Origin: Atriophallophorus winterbourni
Taxonomy: Eukaryota; Platyhelminthes; Trematoda; Plagiorchiida; Microphallidae
DNA: 64,000 nucleotides
Assembly: GCA_013407085.1 (NCBI GenBank)
Contig: JACCGJ010001422.1
Location: 1 to 64,000 of the forward strand
Direction of reading: 5' to 3'
The position numbers were made by a program, and so were the translations under genes. This document shows positions 1 to 12,700 of this stretch, in pieces. The notes below the pieces were generated by a model. That model was not told the origin of the DNA, did not search any database, and worked only from the letters and a program-made list of their open reading frames with translations. Numbering within the stretch: position 1 is the first letter of the stretch; the number at the start of each line of letters is the position of its first letter.

Positions 1-48
1 TATGTATGTATGTATATATGTATGTATGTATGTATGTATATATGTATG

Positions 49-82
<34 letters not shown>

Positions 83-491
83 TGTATGTATGTATGTATG
101 TATGTATGTATGTATGTATGTATGTATGTATGTATGTATGTATGTATGTATGTATGTATGTATGTATTCATGTATGTATGTATGTATGTATGGATGTATG
201 TATGTATGTATGTATGTATGTATGTATGTATGTATGTATGTATGTATGTATGTATGTATGTATGTATGTATGTATGTATGTATGTATGTATGTATGTATG
301 TATGTATGTATGTATGTATGTATGTATGTATGTATGTATGTATGTATGTATGTATGTATGTATGTATGTATGTATGTATGTATGTGTCTATGTGTCTATA
401 TATGTATGTATCTATGTATAAATTTATTTACGCATGTATGCATTAGTATATGTATGTATATCTCTATCTGTGTACGTATGTATGTATGTTA
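1..491. repeat. (TATG)n tetranucleotide microsatellite
   Basis: Almost uninterrupted TATG repeats run to about 385, with rare variants (tata, ttca, gga), and then decay over the next 100 bases. All three forward frames stay open only because the 4-bp unit lacks stop codons. It is not coding. Confidence 0.98.
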
Positions 492-1489
492 ATTTTTTGC
501 ATAAATCGATGATATGCTTTTTTCTTACATTTTTTTCATTTCTTAGTCTTAATATTAACATTGTCATAATATAAATTCATTACCCGTTTATAATTTTTAT
601 CATTTCAACGAGATGCTATACGGGTTGAACTTGGCAATAATCACTGTTATTTTTCGCCAAAAGAAGACGGTTGTTCGTTGGTCAACGAAATTATTCGGAC
701 CCTCATTTTAACAGCAGGGGTCAAGTCAAAATTGTTCGCTGGTCAATACCCTTCTTTTAAAAAATTAACCGAATAAAACGACGAATCGCAAACCTAGAAA
801 ATTCAATGTCATGCTGACCCACGATGTTCAAATATAGTGACCTAATATTGTAAGCGCTCAACAGATATATAATAGACCAAAGTAATCTTGCACTTACTTA
901 CCTGCCACACATACGAACCTCAAGCTGAATATGGTTTTGCGTCATCATCCAGAGTTTCATTCGGTCAGTGTTCCTTAAGACTATAGTAACATGGTTGAAA
1001 ATGATATAATTTTTCGCTTTGGCGGCCTGGCCGCTTGATAGAATATACTTTGCAATCCACTATTTAAAAAATCTTAGCTTTTTTATGAATCATTTAATAC
1101 AGGCTTTAAATAATAGCTTCGATTGACACTTTGTTTGAATCCTCACGAAAGCTAATCTTAGTGTCTCAACCTGATGAAAGCGAACGTCCAGAAACCAATT
1201 GTTGCTTAAAGATCTGGGCGAAACCCACATCGATTCAATATTTTTTGTTCAACTAAGCGCGATTTTGCGCCGCGATTACAAGAATTATCAAGGTGGATGT
1301 TCAAAATCTAAATGACAATATAAAAATTTTTTTCCAAATAATCAGGTGTGATTTGAAAACCAAACCATTTAGAAAAGACTTCGATCAAACCGAATCAAAA
1401 TGACAACTATTAAATTCTATTACACATCGCTGGCGCTTCGCTGCTCCACATAATAAGAATCGTCAATGCGTAGCGTTGATTTGAATACG
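492..1489. other. Intergenic, no gene seen
   Basis: AT-rich sequence without a convincing reading frame. A short piece around 1141-1200 belongs to the dispersed repeat described at 34390-35035 (core CTGATGA at 1171 and GAAAC at 1191). Confidence 0.6.
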
Positions 1490-1580
1490 AAACACATTTG
1501 CATGATTGCAGGTTTCCTGGGACCAGAAATACCTAAGGAGCTTGAAATATTAGAATATTAGTACGTTGAATAATGATGAA
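1490..1580. repeat. Left arm of hairpin MITE
   Basis: About 91 bp that reappear as a close reverse complement at 2756-2846, with a few mismatches. Outer edge aaacacatttgcatgattgc, inner edge ttgaataatgatgaa. Between the arms lie AT dinucleotide runs and a pogo-type transposon, so the arms look like an older hairpin element whose centre received the insertion. Confidence 0.85.
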
Positions 1581-1713
1581 TATATATATACACTGAAATC
1601 TCAGTACTATGCCACCCGTTGGGACCGAGCAAGAGTGGCATAGTAGCGAGAGTGGCATAGTAACGAGGTTTTGTAAAAACGGCTTTATTTTCTCAAGTCC
1701 ATCATTTATTTGC

Positions 1714-1800
1714 TCAATCGATCAGTCCAAAGCTCTCAGAAATCGTCGGCTGACGCATCTTCTTTCGTCGGATCTCGTTCATCTCGTTGTCTAGCCGATC
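1714..1800 (-). pseudogene. Residual C-terminal tail of the same Tigger transposase
   Basis: In the frame one base off from the N-terminal part, the codons read DRLDNEMNEIRRKKMRQPTI and end ESFGLID with a stop at 1714. Pogo-family transposases often end in a short basic plus hydrophobic tail of this kind. The link is an inference from position and composition. Confidence 0.5.
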
Positions 1801-2353
1801 ACACGCTCGCATCAGTCTCGTCCAGGTTAAAGACATCATCTGCAGAGAACTGACTGAGTAAGGGCCATAGAACCTGCTGCTGCCAATCAATAAGGGATTG
1901 GGAATCCACCGCTCCAGCTTCGCCCTGCACTGTCTTGAACGTGACGCCATTGCGCTTCTTGAAGCTGTCTAACCAACCGTCGCTCGCCATGAAGTCTGGG
2001 AGGTGCATCAGCTCGGCCAGTTTTATCGCCTTCTCCTTGATCAGATCGCCGCTGACAGGCACATTCAGTCCTCTTGCTTGCTTCAGCCACATCAGCACTC
2101 CCTCCTCAAACTTCGGGTCGTGAGGCTGCGTCAGCTTCATGCGCTTCGATGGAACTCCAGCTTTCGTTGCAGCTTCAATTGCATCATTCTTGCTGAGTAT
2201 GCCCTTCACGGTGGTTCTCTTAACTTCGACGCCCCATTTTTTGCTAATCTCCCTCGCCAACTTGGACTGATTCGGCTCCTTCTTTGCAGCATCGATGATC
2301 TCAAACATCTCCTTCAGCGTAAAGTCTGTTCGCTTGCGTTTTTGAGCTGACAT
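1799..2353 (-). pseudogene. Tigger/pogo transposase N-terminal half (CENP-B-type HTH domains)
   Basis: An ATG-initiated frame of 184 codons. Residues 1-60 (MSAQKRKRTDFTLKEMFEII) form the psq/CENP-B-type helix-turn-helix, and residues about 65-140 (EEGVLMWLKQARG, FMASDGWLDSFKKRNG) form the second, CENPB-type DNA-binding domain. The frame reaches the first catalytic aspartate of the DDE domain (NLDET, residues 176-180) and stops four codons later at TGA. The rest of the DDE catalytic core is missing, so it cannot transpose by itself. A frame of this type could at most bind the element's ends. In another frame right after the stop, 1800-1714 reads as a typical basic C-terminal tail (RRKKMRQPTISESF), which points to one internal deletion with a frameshift rather than simple 3' truncation. 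Confidence 0.85.
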
Positions 2354-2755
2354 TATCGGCTGAATAGTTTGAAAAATAACGATGTCACTGTTGTGAGTGT
2401 CTGTTTGTGCGCGCGCTTTCGTGGGTATATCTATCGATACTTAAAGCAAGAGTAGGAAAGAGGCTTGTCGTTGTGCGTGAGGTGATTGGCTTGTTGTAGC
2501 TGGCGTCAGGGAGAAACATCGTGTGTTTGACCTTGAAACCGGCTGACTATATGCGTAAAATGCGCAAAAATGCACTTTTAAATAGTCAGAATAGTGGCAT
2601 AGTAGCGAGAGTAGGGAGTGGCATAGTAAATTTATTTTGTATTGAATTTTGTCGGTACCGGGCAAAAGTGGCATAGTAGCGAGAGTGGCATAGTAACGAG
2701 GTGGCATAGTACCGAGATTTTAGTATATATATATATATATATCTTTAGCAATTTT

Positions 2756-2846
2756 TTCATCATTTTTCAACGTACTAATATTCTAATAGTTCAAGCTCCT
2801 TAGGTATTTCTGGACCCAGGAAACCTGCAATCATGCAAATGTGTTT
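2756..2846. repeat. Right arm of hairpin MITE
   Basis: Reverse complement of 1490-1580. The pair encloses the Tigger-like element and its flanking (TA)n runs. The arms end where left and right flanks diverge (ttgaatacg to the left, tttggtatat to the right). Confidence 0.85.
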
Positions 2847-3713
2847 GGTATATATATAACCAATTTGATTTTAATTATGTTATCTCATATACAATATTTC
2901 TAACTATCATGACGAATAAATGCTGTAGTTGACGGTCTTCAACCAACAACGCTCAACTTTATCCTGAACTTAATTAAAAATTATTGGAAGTCCGGTGTTT
3001 TAATTTAGTTGCCAAAAATAAATTGATCTAAGGGACAGTTGAAAACGGAGACCTATCAATCCGGTTTTTATACTACTTGCAAATGAGACGCTTCATGTAA
3101 AGCGATTCATAAACGTGTGTTGCGCATATCCGTACACTCCCATTGACAAATATTTTCTGTTTTTGATTTTACCCATTCTATTGTGTACCCATGTTATCGA
3201 TCGATAAACGCAATATCTTTTATCTCCATCGCCTATTTACTGATCTAGTTTAGAAGCTTTCTGCCATTCACCCCAGTAACTACATTCGAAAATTGCGCTC
3301 CCCAACTTGCCTTTCTTCTGAGACCGGACAGGCCCTGTGGTGGGTTTGAAATGTGGAGTCTTCCCTTTAGACTGGCTAAATCAGTCTGTTCACGGAATGA
3401 CAGTGAGACTTGTCCCACATCCATTGTTCTAGGGGAGAGTTGGTGCGGGTGTGTAACTTGGCGTGTGCATGCGTTGTTGTGTGCACCGTCAGATTGCGTG
3501 TGATGGTTAGGATGTGTACGCGAAAAACTAACCAAACCTGATTGGCTACAACGCGTCGTAGAACCAAGTGACCAATCAAATGCATTAGATTTGGATCAAA
3601 CTCATTTGACCATCGTACCAAACACAGTTCACGAATCATTAAAAGACTGTTACAAATAGAGAGGAAAATAACACTTGCAAACTGGGTTTATAGTTTCGAG
3701 GCGAGCCCTTGAA
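2847..3713. other. Upstream region of the Sox gene
   Basis: No gene seen. It should hold the promoter and 5' UTR of the Sox gene. An in-frame TAA at 3669-3671 closes the Sox reading frame 14 codons before its first ATG. No TATA box or initiator could be assigned with confidence. Confidence 0.5.
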
Positions 3714-6700
3714 ATGACAACCTCAGAACATATGTTGCGCGCTGCTCACCTTTCTTCACACGAACCAACCAGAGATGTCTTGCTGTACGAGAAGACTCTA
3801 AGTTCTCCAGCTCATTCTTCAACCTTACTAAAAATCGAAGATGAAATGGAACCTATTTCGTTTCATCAACAAAATAGTATGTGCATTCCTGCCAAAGAAT
3901 CGCCCAACAACTTTTCAACTGAAACCCCTTATGAAAATGATCAGTCATTTTTAACTCGGTCATCCACAGACTTTTCCCTTGGACCGAAACCTTTCGCACA
4001 CAATACATCTGGAGACATCTCAACACATAGTCAATTTACCCATATGAGTGATTTCGCTAACCACGAATCAATTCAAAGCCGATTTGGCAACTTGCTTCGA
4101 ACTACATGGAACAAGACCGACATTACGTTGCAGCAATTTCCCCCTGGTGAACCAACTCAACACTACCTGGTAAATGAATGTCCAAATAATGGTACGCTCA
4201 TTGAACTACCGAGTGCGAAGAAGACTGCCAATGGTGTGACCGAAAAGGTTTCTGAAACCAAGAGCGTTTGTTCGATCATACAAATAAAACCTGAATCTAA
4301 CGACGCGAAGAGCAGTGAAGAGGCATCTGATGCTGATGATGGTTCACAAGATCAATTAAGTTATCTAGAAGAAGATTCGCTTGAGCCCACGAAGGCTGAT
4401 CCCATGGAATTCGTGAATGGACAAGGCTCAGTTTACGAAAACTCGTTGCACAAACTCTCTTATAACGATTGGATAAACAAACACGACCAAAATCAATATG
4501 TCAAGAAAGATGGCTCATTTCCCGTTAATTCAATGCACAACTTCCGCAGCGGTATGTCTGACGTTACTTTGAACTGTCTTCAAACTCAACCACCAAACGA
4601 TCAAGAAATGCAACAACGAAATTTTCATGGCAAGGTGAGTTTACTTCATTGATGCTTTAACCGCGCCACCACGAATCTGATGATTTCTTAAAACATCTCA
4701 ATTTATTAGCAGTATTGTTAATTAAAATGTGAAGTCTCCAGCTCGAAATAGCACCGTGCGTCAACTTCATCATGCAGCTAAACAGGCGCTCTTTAATAAA
4801 TAGTTATTTTCATATACCTTAATATATTCTATCATCCTGGTTACATCCGCGTGTATAACCTGCGCACAATCACTAAATGGAGAGCCATTCTGCATCGCAC
4901 GTCGTAATATGTCATTGGCTATTTTGATATGGGTTCTTGAAATTACTCATTAAAATTGTTAGATGAATGTTGCAAGAGTTTCATCTGTAAATGACAAACA
5001 TCTCACGAACTCTTTTAATCCTCGTCACACCAGAAATGATTACAGTGTGATTATTTCCGGCTCACGATGTTTTATTAAACCATTATATCAAATAGATAAA
5101 AAATTATATCAATAAGATAATTCAAAGTATGTTGCTCGATAGTTGATGACTATTATTGATAATCAGATATAAAATTTGTAGATGAAAGGATGTTAGGAAT
5201 ATTTAACTATGAAACTTAGGTGAGAAATTTCAAGGCCCACGAGCACGTATCTTGTTGTCTACGCTTTATAAGAGTAAACAACTCGAAAATGGCAATGCTA
5301 TTTAAATGCGTAGATGTGGGTTACTCAATATACCCCTTTCTGATTACAGAACATGTTTAATTTTCAATAATTATTTGAAATCGAGATGTTAATATTGTCT
5401 TTCATGAGAAACAATTATTCTTTGTTGCAAAATTTTTATCGTTTATCTTAACACACAAACAGTTAGATTATCGATATTAATGAAATACCTTGCTAAAATG
5501 TGTATCACCAAAAACGTATTGTCATTTGCGTGGTTTTTTTATAGCGGGTTTATCATTCATTGCCTGCATCCAGCACATATTTGGCGCAGTAAATCTGGCA
5601 CAGCAGTCTCCATAAAATAAAACTTCTTTTTTCACAATACACATAGCAACTTCCCTGGTCAATCATTAATCTCTCTGATCAAATGACAATATTGGCTGAA
5701 TTTAAAATGCCCAGTAATCTCAAATCACGCAAATCCGAATCCTTGAAATGTTATAATTGCACATGGTATATCGAATTTTTCTACATGCCTAAATTTAACT
5801 TAATAATCACTTCTATGTAACCGATATCGATTTGCGATGAGTAGACAGAAAAATTGTGTGGTTGAACCTTATCTTTGAACGGCTGTGTGGTATTTAAAAT
5901 TCTCACCTAAATTCAAGTTTGCAAATCTGGATGCCATCATATGGATCTCCAGTTCTGTGACAGTTTTGGTGTGATTTTGGTGATTATTGGATGTTATCTT
6001 TCAATTTGAACTTGGAATTATCTCGAAATTTATACGTTCTAATCAAATCAAAAAATAATTTATAATGACCTCTTTCCCTAACAAGCGATTTATAAGCAGT
6101 AAAAATTCGAATGGACGGCCTTGAAAGATGGTTATATCATGCGACTAATATGAGGAGTATTATTACGAATAGTAAATGATGCAAAAACAAATGTTTTTCA
6201 CTTCACGAAATTCGCAATAATGAAAAACGGAATATGTTTTGAATCAAAGGGGTTCAATAATTCTTTTATTATTTTTCCACCTTACGAATCGCGATAAATA
6301 ATAATAATATTTAATAATATTATTATATTATATTATTATTAATATTAATATCAATATTTGGTACATAATAAATTGATATTGATATTAAATTTATAGTTTT
6401 CTGACAATAACATTTACGTGGCGAAACAAAATTAACAATTGATGAGAGTGAACACCGTCTATAAATTAGAAAAGTCCATTGAATTTATTTTTTTCTATAT
6501 TATAATTGCGAATCGCTACAACGTTATGCGTTTTAACAGTGGAATCTTGTTTACTGACTCCGACATTGTAGTATGACGACTGCGCGTCTTTCGCTACGTT
6601 CGTTTTTCGATCCCCGCCACTATTCCACATTTTTATGAATATGCGAATAACCCGATTTACCACAATTTTTGGGTGTAAAATAGATACAAAAACTATTCGC

Positions 6701-9700
6701 ATAAATAACTAGAACAACAAAGCACCTTGCATGACAGGCCAAATCTAGCACCATTTCGACCTAGTCGTAGCCCCGCCGTCGATCTTATATGGAAAAATAC
6801 TAAATAGAATGCTCATTACAATCATCTATTCTATCAAAGAAATTCGGAATTAAGCAATGGATTGGAATATGTTCGGGTCTGACCGTGTATTCATAATGCA
6901 AAGAAATTTGAGTGCATTCGGTTAGAGCAGGTTTTTGGGCAACGTATCATTTCTGACACAGAAGCTTCGTCCTGACTATCACCATTGGTCTGGCGAAGCT
7001 TCTTTGTCAGAAGTGAAACGTAACCCAAAAACCTGCTCTAATCGATTACACTCTAACTTCTCTGCAACATCAGAAATAATTAACGATAATTTTCATGTTA
7101 GTTTTACTCTTTGGCAGTAAAATTAATCGAACATTTGTGTGAGAATATCTCCTAAAGTTGTTAGTTCATAAAAAGTTTCAATATATATTTGTATTCTTAA
7201 CGATTATGCTCGGGTTTCCTCTTGAGGCGTAATGGGATGACTTCAAGGAATAGGCTTTCGCCATCAAATAAAAGCGTCGCTCAGTGTAAATTGCGTTGAG
7301 CTGATATAATTCATGAAGAATTTAACGCGATATTTGATATGTTTCTCCATTGTTTAAAATGAAGTGCCTACGAGTTTATAGTAATTAGCCTATTCATTTG
7401 TTAATTATCAAATAATCACATTTAAAGTTTTATAGGATTGTATGCTAAATTTCGTAATCATTTTAATGTTTGTCTTGTAATCACTTCCTCGAACTAAACA
7501 AAACTTGGAATTCGTACAACGTTTACTAAAGTGAATAAGATAGTCTTTTGAAGCATGGGCCAATTATACACGATCTCCATCATTTTCATGCAAGTGCGCT
7601 AGAATCGCTCTATAACATTTTATCTTAGTTTTCATCCATCTAAATATCCTGTAAAAGGTTTAGAACAAAATTCACGGTAAATTAGACTCGGCGATCAGTG
7701 CTGTTAATCAATTGGCAGAATAGCAAGTAAATTATCCAAACCGATTTTCCCAAGACGCTCAGAGGTACAAAGACAAAAGGCTGATAATTCGGGTTTCAAT
7801 GTTGAGCTATAGCATGTTGTATGTGATTCATCAATAAGAAAGATTAAAAGGTGAAATAATTTTGACGTAATTTTAATGTAAAATTTAAGAAAAAGTATAG
7901 AATTGACTGGTCAGCTACATTAAACATGGTTGATGTTTTACTCTTGAAGTTGGATTAAATCTGTATTTCTGAACAGAAATTGTGTCATACATACAACCCA
8001 AACTTAGAGCGTACATAATTTGGTACCTCGTGAGTGTAACTTACATAATCCCAGGCAGATTTTATATCCCGAGTTTTCTGGAAAGGCGAACCTAGAATAA
8101 CTTTCCTAATAAATGAAAATTAACCGATGACTTATTTTTCACGCTTATTTAACTCGTCCATAGTTCTATCTAGTTTGATTTACACCGTTTTAGATTTATG
8201 GCGAACCGAAATCAAATAACCGTATCGTTTGCACGATATGTGTATTTCGCTTCGACTTTCTCAAAAAATTATGTTTAGTTAATTGGTTTGAAAATTTTTT
8301 GTTTATTTACTGATTCTAAAACGGAGCATTAGAACACGTTAAGCTTGTTGCCGGGTCGGGATCTTTATATGATTCAATTTCCTTGACAATGTTAAAGGCA
8401 AAACTCTAGCTTCGATTATTTTAAAATATCGTATGTAGAAATAAAGCCAATCAAGCAACACTCAAAAATGCAACAAAATGTCCAGGCTTAAAAACGGTGC
8501 TTCTAGGCTTTCTCGCAACATTGTTTATATCCGAACTGAATTAATCTACTCGAGGTCCATCAGAATTTTTAAATTGTTAAAAAAAATTGCATGGGATCGC
8601 CTTTGTTAAAACGAAAAGACGAAATTTAACACCGGAACAAAATAAGCACCATAGTTATTGTTAACATAGATGGCGGTCCAACATTTAGGTTTCCGAGAAT
8701 ACCAGAATTTAATAATTAATTCGCATTAGCCATGCTCGAGTGCTGCGAAAGTGACAGGCATACAAAATTAAACGGATCGAACGGCACTTCTAGCATCGTG
8801 GTTATGACAACCGAGAGTTCGTGGTGGGGACAGTAGCTTGATCAGAGGTCACGACTCAGAACAGAGCTACAGCTGTGCAGTAGTCAAGTTGACTACCCGC
8901 ATCCTCAAACCAGCAGTTGGTAACCCACATCTGAACCGTTTCACGAAAAGGTGGTTGCTAGCTGAGTTGCGGTCTAGTCTGTAACTGGTTGACTTTCCTC
9001 CGAGCGATGTCGACCTCGGGGATGGAAACCACCGGATTGCACAGATCAACCCTGGTGTGAGGGTAGGGTAAATTGAGCAGTCCTCCTCACAGCCTACATT
9101 CAGTTAAGGGTCATGGCAAATGTCATACTTTTACCAGACGCGCGTGTCGATTTTTCTCACCCACAGCTTTGGGTCGGAGTGAACAACCTGCGATGCTGTC
9201 AACTCTAATGCGTTGGCAACTAATAGATACACGTGGAACTTTATGGGAAAAGCTACTTGAGAGATTAGCAATATTGTAATTTCATACAGCAAAAACGCAC
9301 GATTAGCGTTTATAGAATATTGAGCTGACGAAATTACTTTCATTTACACTAAACTTATTTTGCTACTATCTAAAATACACTCTAATCGTTTTCAAAGCAA
9401 TATTTTAATGAAACATGGTTTGCCAGATTAATTGATGTAATATAGTTACCGACAAAACGTTACGTCGGTTACAAGGAAAAGAGACCGTTGCATTTCTGTA
9501 ATAAATGTTTTTTTTATTTCTGCTTAATCTGATTAACAATTTTCTTATCATGTTTCGCCCCCAGTGATCAGTTAAATTGGGGCGAAGGCCCATCAATTTT
9601 CATATATATGGTTTAGAGAAATGAGAAAATGCTTTTAAGATCACTAAAATTTTGGCTTTGGGCGTTTATAATATTTCTGAAAAGTTCTTAGTGATCGGTC

Positions 9701-12700
9701 GTGATATGCACAGCACAGCAAATAACAACATACAAATCTCACTGAAGCTAATTTTACTGTCTACACGTGATGATGATCTGTAAGTTAGAGGGATGTAAAC
9801 GCACATTAAATTAAATAAAATCATGTTCAATTGTATATCTAATATAATATATTTATATAAAGCATCGTCCGTTAGGAAAAAGCGTTAGCAAATTTGGATG
9901 GTTCCAAGATTACTCCCGCCCTTTCAAACCGTTTTTCGGATCGACTAGTGCATTGGAGAGTGTCATGGAAGAATCGCTTCCCGTTAGATTAAGAAAAGTA
10001 GATAATTGCCCGTGAAATTGATATACTTGTTGATATACGGGGATAAGTAGGTTGAAAATATTAGGGCAATAAGAATCTTAAGTAACCTTGTATATACGAA
10101 AAGTTTTGATACGGCATATGTTTCGTGTATGTTGGATTTAGGTAACTTCGAAAAAGCAAAAATGTATTTGAATCAAAAGAAACGTTGAAAAGTACAAATT
10201 ACCGGTCCTTGATTTCTCGGCGAACATATATCGGCATCAACTGGTGCTGCCATTACACGCGATTGTTGTCAATTTTGTTCGATTATATCTTCTCATTACG
10301 ATCGCGATTCGGGCTAAGAAAGAATTTCACATTAGATAAATATAATAATGTAAGCGGAAAATATTTCGTTATTAGCTGAAAACGGCTGATAAGATCATAC
10401 AGCTAGAGCAAAATGAAGAAATAACGTATCATACTAGTGGAGTTTCCGTTAATTTTCTTTATGAGTTACTGCTGCATTACACAGCCAAATTTCGAATTAT
10501 TCTTTCTATGTAACTACGGCTTAACTACGGAGAAGATTGCCAATCGGCATCTGAAATAATACCGAAGCCCGATACATCAACAACAGGTTAAACAAATTTA
10601 AACTTAAATGCCACATTTGAATAGGTTTCTTACAACCAACCCCGCTGTAAAAATACAAAGCACAAAATAATTCGAGAGCTCATGACGTTTAGAACTGAGC
10701 AATGGGATGTCGTGATTACATCCCCTCTCATAAGTGGTTTCTGGCGTTTTGGTTAAACAGTTAGCCCAATAAACAGTGCACCCATTCATATGTTTTAATA
10801 AATGTGTTGACCATATTTTTTCGCTGCCTAGCATAAATTTGCAGGTAAATGATGTTCCATTGGAGAGTAGCAATCTCGCTCACAACACTCTTTAGGATTT
10901 GCAAAATCCAGTCCTTTAATGACCGTTTGCACGATTAATCTGTATTCACCAGCTAACAACGCACTCATTTTCTTCATTATGCTTAGCAAATAATTATCAG
11001 AATTTTGCGTTAAATATCGTGTAATAACTGCATTTGACTACCGAACTACTTAATGAAGGTCAACATAACATTTTAACTGCTCTAGTTACTTGAGGCATCG
11101 CAGTTGATTTATAAATCGATAATCTTGATATCAGTTACTTTTTGTAGATGTACAATATCATCAGCACTTTGAAACTAAGACAAATTTTTATTCATGTAGT
11201 TACAATGAACTTGGTCCTCAACGGGCACTTAAAATATATGCAATCAACTGTGTGGGATTTGTCGAGTTTTTGTTTATGATAGTCAATTTATTAGCGATTA
11301 TAATTTTGAGTTACTAAACCGACAATATATAGCTTCAAGTTATACGGCTTTATAATTTCTGATTAAAAGCAATATATGGAATTATACGTCATCAATTATG
11401 CTTCCAGAACACATCGTACCGAAAATTTGGGCATATTTACTTTTAAATTGATACTTTATATTCACGGTTCAAAACAAATTTTTCGATGATTATTTGCAGG
11501 GTCAAAGATCGCAAGAAAACCAGTTGACAAAGAAAGATGATCGAGTAAAACGTCCGATGAACGCCTTCATGGTTTGGTCGAGAGGTCAACGCAGGCGTAT
11601 GGCTCAAGAAAATCCAAAAATGCACAATTCAGAAATCAGCAAGCGGCTTGGATCAATGTGGAAAAGCTTGTGTGAGAATGAAAAGAAACCATTCATCGAC
11701 GAAGCGAAGCGACTCCGTGCGAACCACATGATGCAATACCCCGACTATAAATATCGACCACGCCGTAAGCATAGGACATTGGATAAACAAAAGAAGAGCA
11801 CTGGTTCCATAAGCGCGGTAATGAACACTTACCTAATCAACAATAATACAACTAGCCTAATTGAACAACGTGGCACGCCTCATGGCGTAGGAACTTCTTC
11901 GAGCTATTACAACTCGCTCTCTCCACGTTCTCAGCGAATCAATCAGCACGTTCATAAACATGAACATCATCATCATTTGCATGGTTTATTAGGTTCACCG
12001 TCGCACACAGCGTACGGTGGACAGCAGCAGCAGCAGCAGTTATTTGCAAGTCACTCTAGCAGAGAAAATATTCCATTTCACCCGCTGGCTTCTGCAACTA
12101 CAAGTTTCCAGTTACCAATGGATATTAGTCAAATTGATCGGATTTCACCGGTCTTTCATCCGCAGCGGCAGCAAACGTATTATTGTAATGATGCCGAGCG
12201 ATGTACCTCAAATATTTTGAAAAACAACTTTGATCCGAATCCTCGTTTGTTTTATCAACCTCATTCCATAAATCCACCAGAGATTAGCGCATTGCAAATG
12301 AGAATGCATCATGAAAGTGGAGCAAGCCAAATCGAAAGTCATGCGGATTTTCTTTTCAATAAAATGGAGAAGAATTTTGGTAGCCACATGTTGAATACTC
12401 GAGCTGAAGAGTCTGACATCGCATCAACAATCAGCTCAATAAATGGGAGTGAATTAGAAGCAATGTCAGCTCAACCTCCTTTGTCTGCCGTTGCTGCAGC
12501 TGCTCTTGCTGCAGCAGCGGCCAGTTCAACATCGATGTTTGAGCAGAAGCCGGAATCAACTTTGCTGGGACATACTTTTGGTACATATTTTGGAAATGAC
12601 CCGCGCTCATTCCATCATGCCATTGGTAAAAATGACGCACCAAATACAGAAAAAGCATTGACCTTGAGGTCAAATCAAACCGGAAGTTCTGGTGCTGACT

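Larger units (their letters stand above)
1592..2724 (-). mobile_element. pogo/Tigger-like DNA transposon, internally deleted
   Basis: The ends are inverted repeats: the left end reads tgaaatctcagtactatgcc and the right end is its near reverse complement (gtggcatagtaccgagattt at 2701-2720). Both termini abut TA-rich sequence, as expected for TA-targeting Tc1/mariner-pogo elements. Subterminal copies of a motif close to GTGGCATAGTARCGAG lie at about 1635 and 1652 on the left and at 2593, 2622, 2668 and 2685 on the right. They are likely transposase-binding sites. At 1.13 kb the element is too short for a full transposase; it keeps the DNA-binding half and a C-terminal tail (see 1714-2353). Confidence 0.85.
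4635..11499 (+). other. 6.9 kb intron of the Sox gene
   Basis: Bounded by gtgagt (4635) and tttgcag (11499). AT-rich, with no supported internal exon. It contains an AT-rich low-complexity patch (about 6296-6400), a foldback element (about 6893-7062), a patch visibly richer in GC (about 8820-9200) and a short piece of the CTGATGA repeat family (about 9740-9800). An intron this long next to a developmental transcription factor may hold enhancers, but none can be identified from this sequence alone. Confidence 0.8.

Noticed and set aside
2..492. Three long forward open frames encoding MYVC-type repeats
   Set aside because: They are translations of a TATG microsatellite in all three frames; no start context or composition supports a protein.
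2441..2707. 88-codon minus-strand frame rich in Leu/Ser
   Set aside because: It lies across the subterminal motif repeats of the Tigger-like element and has no transposase similarity.
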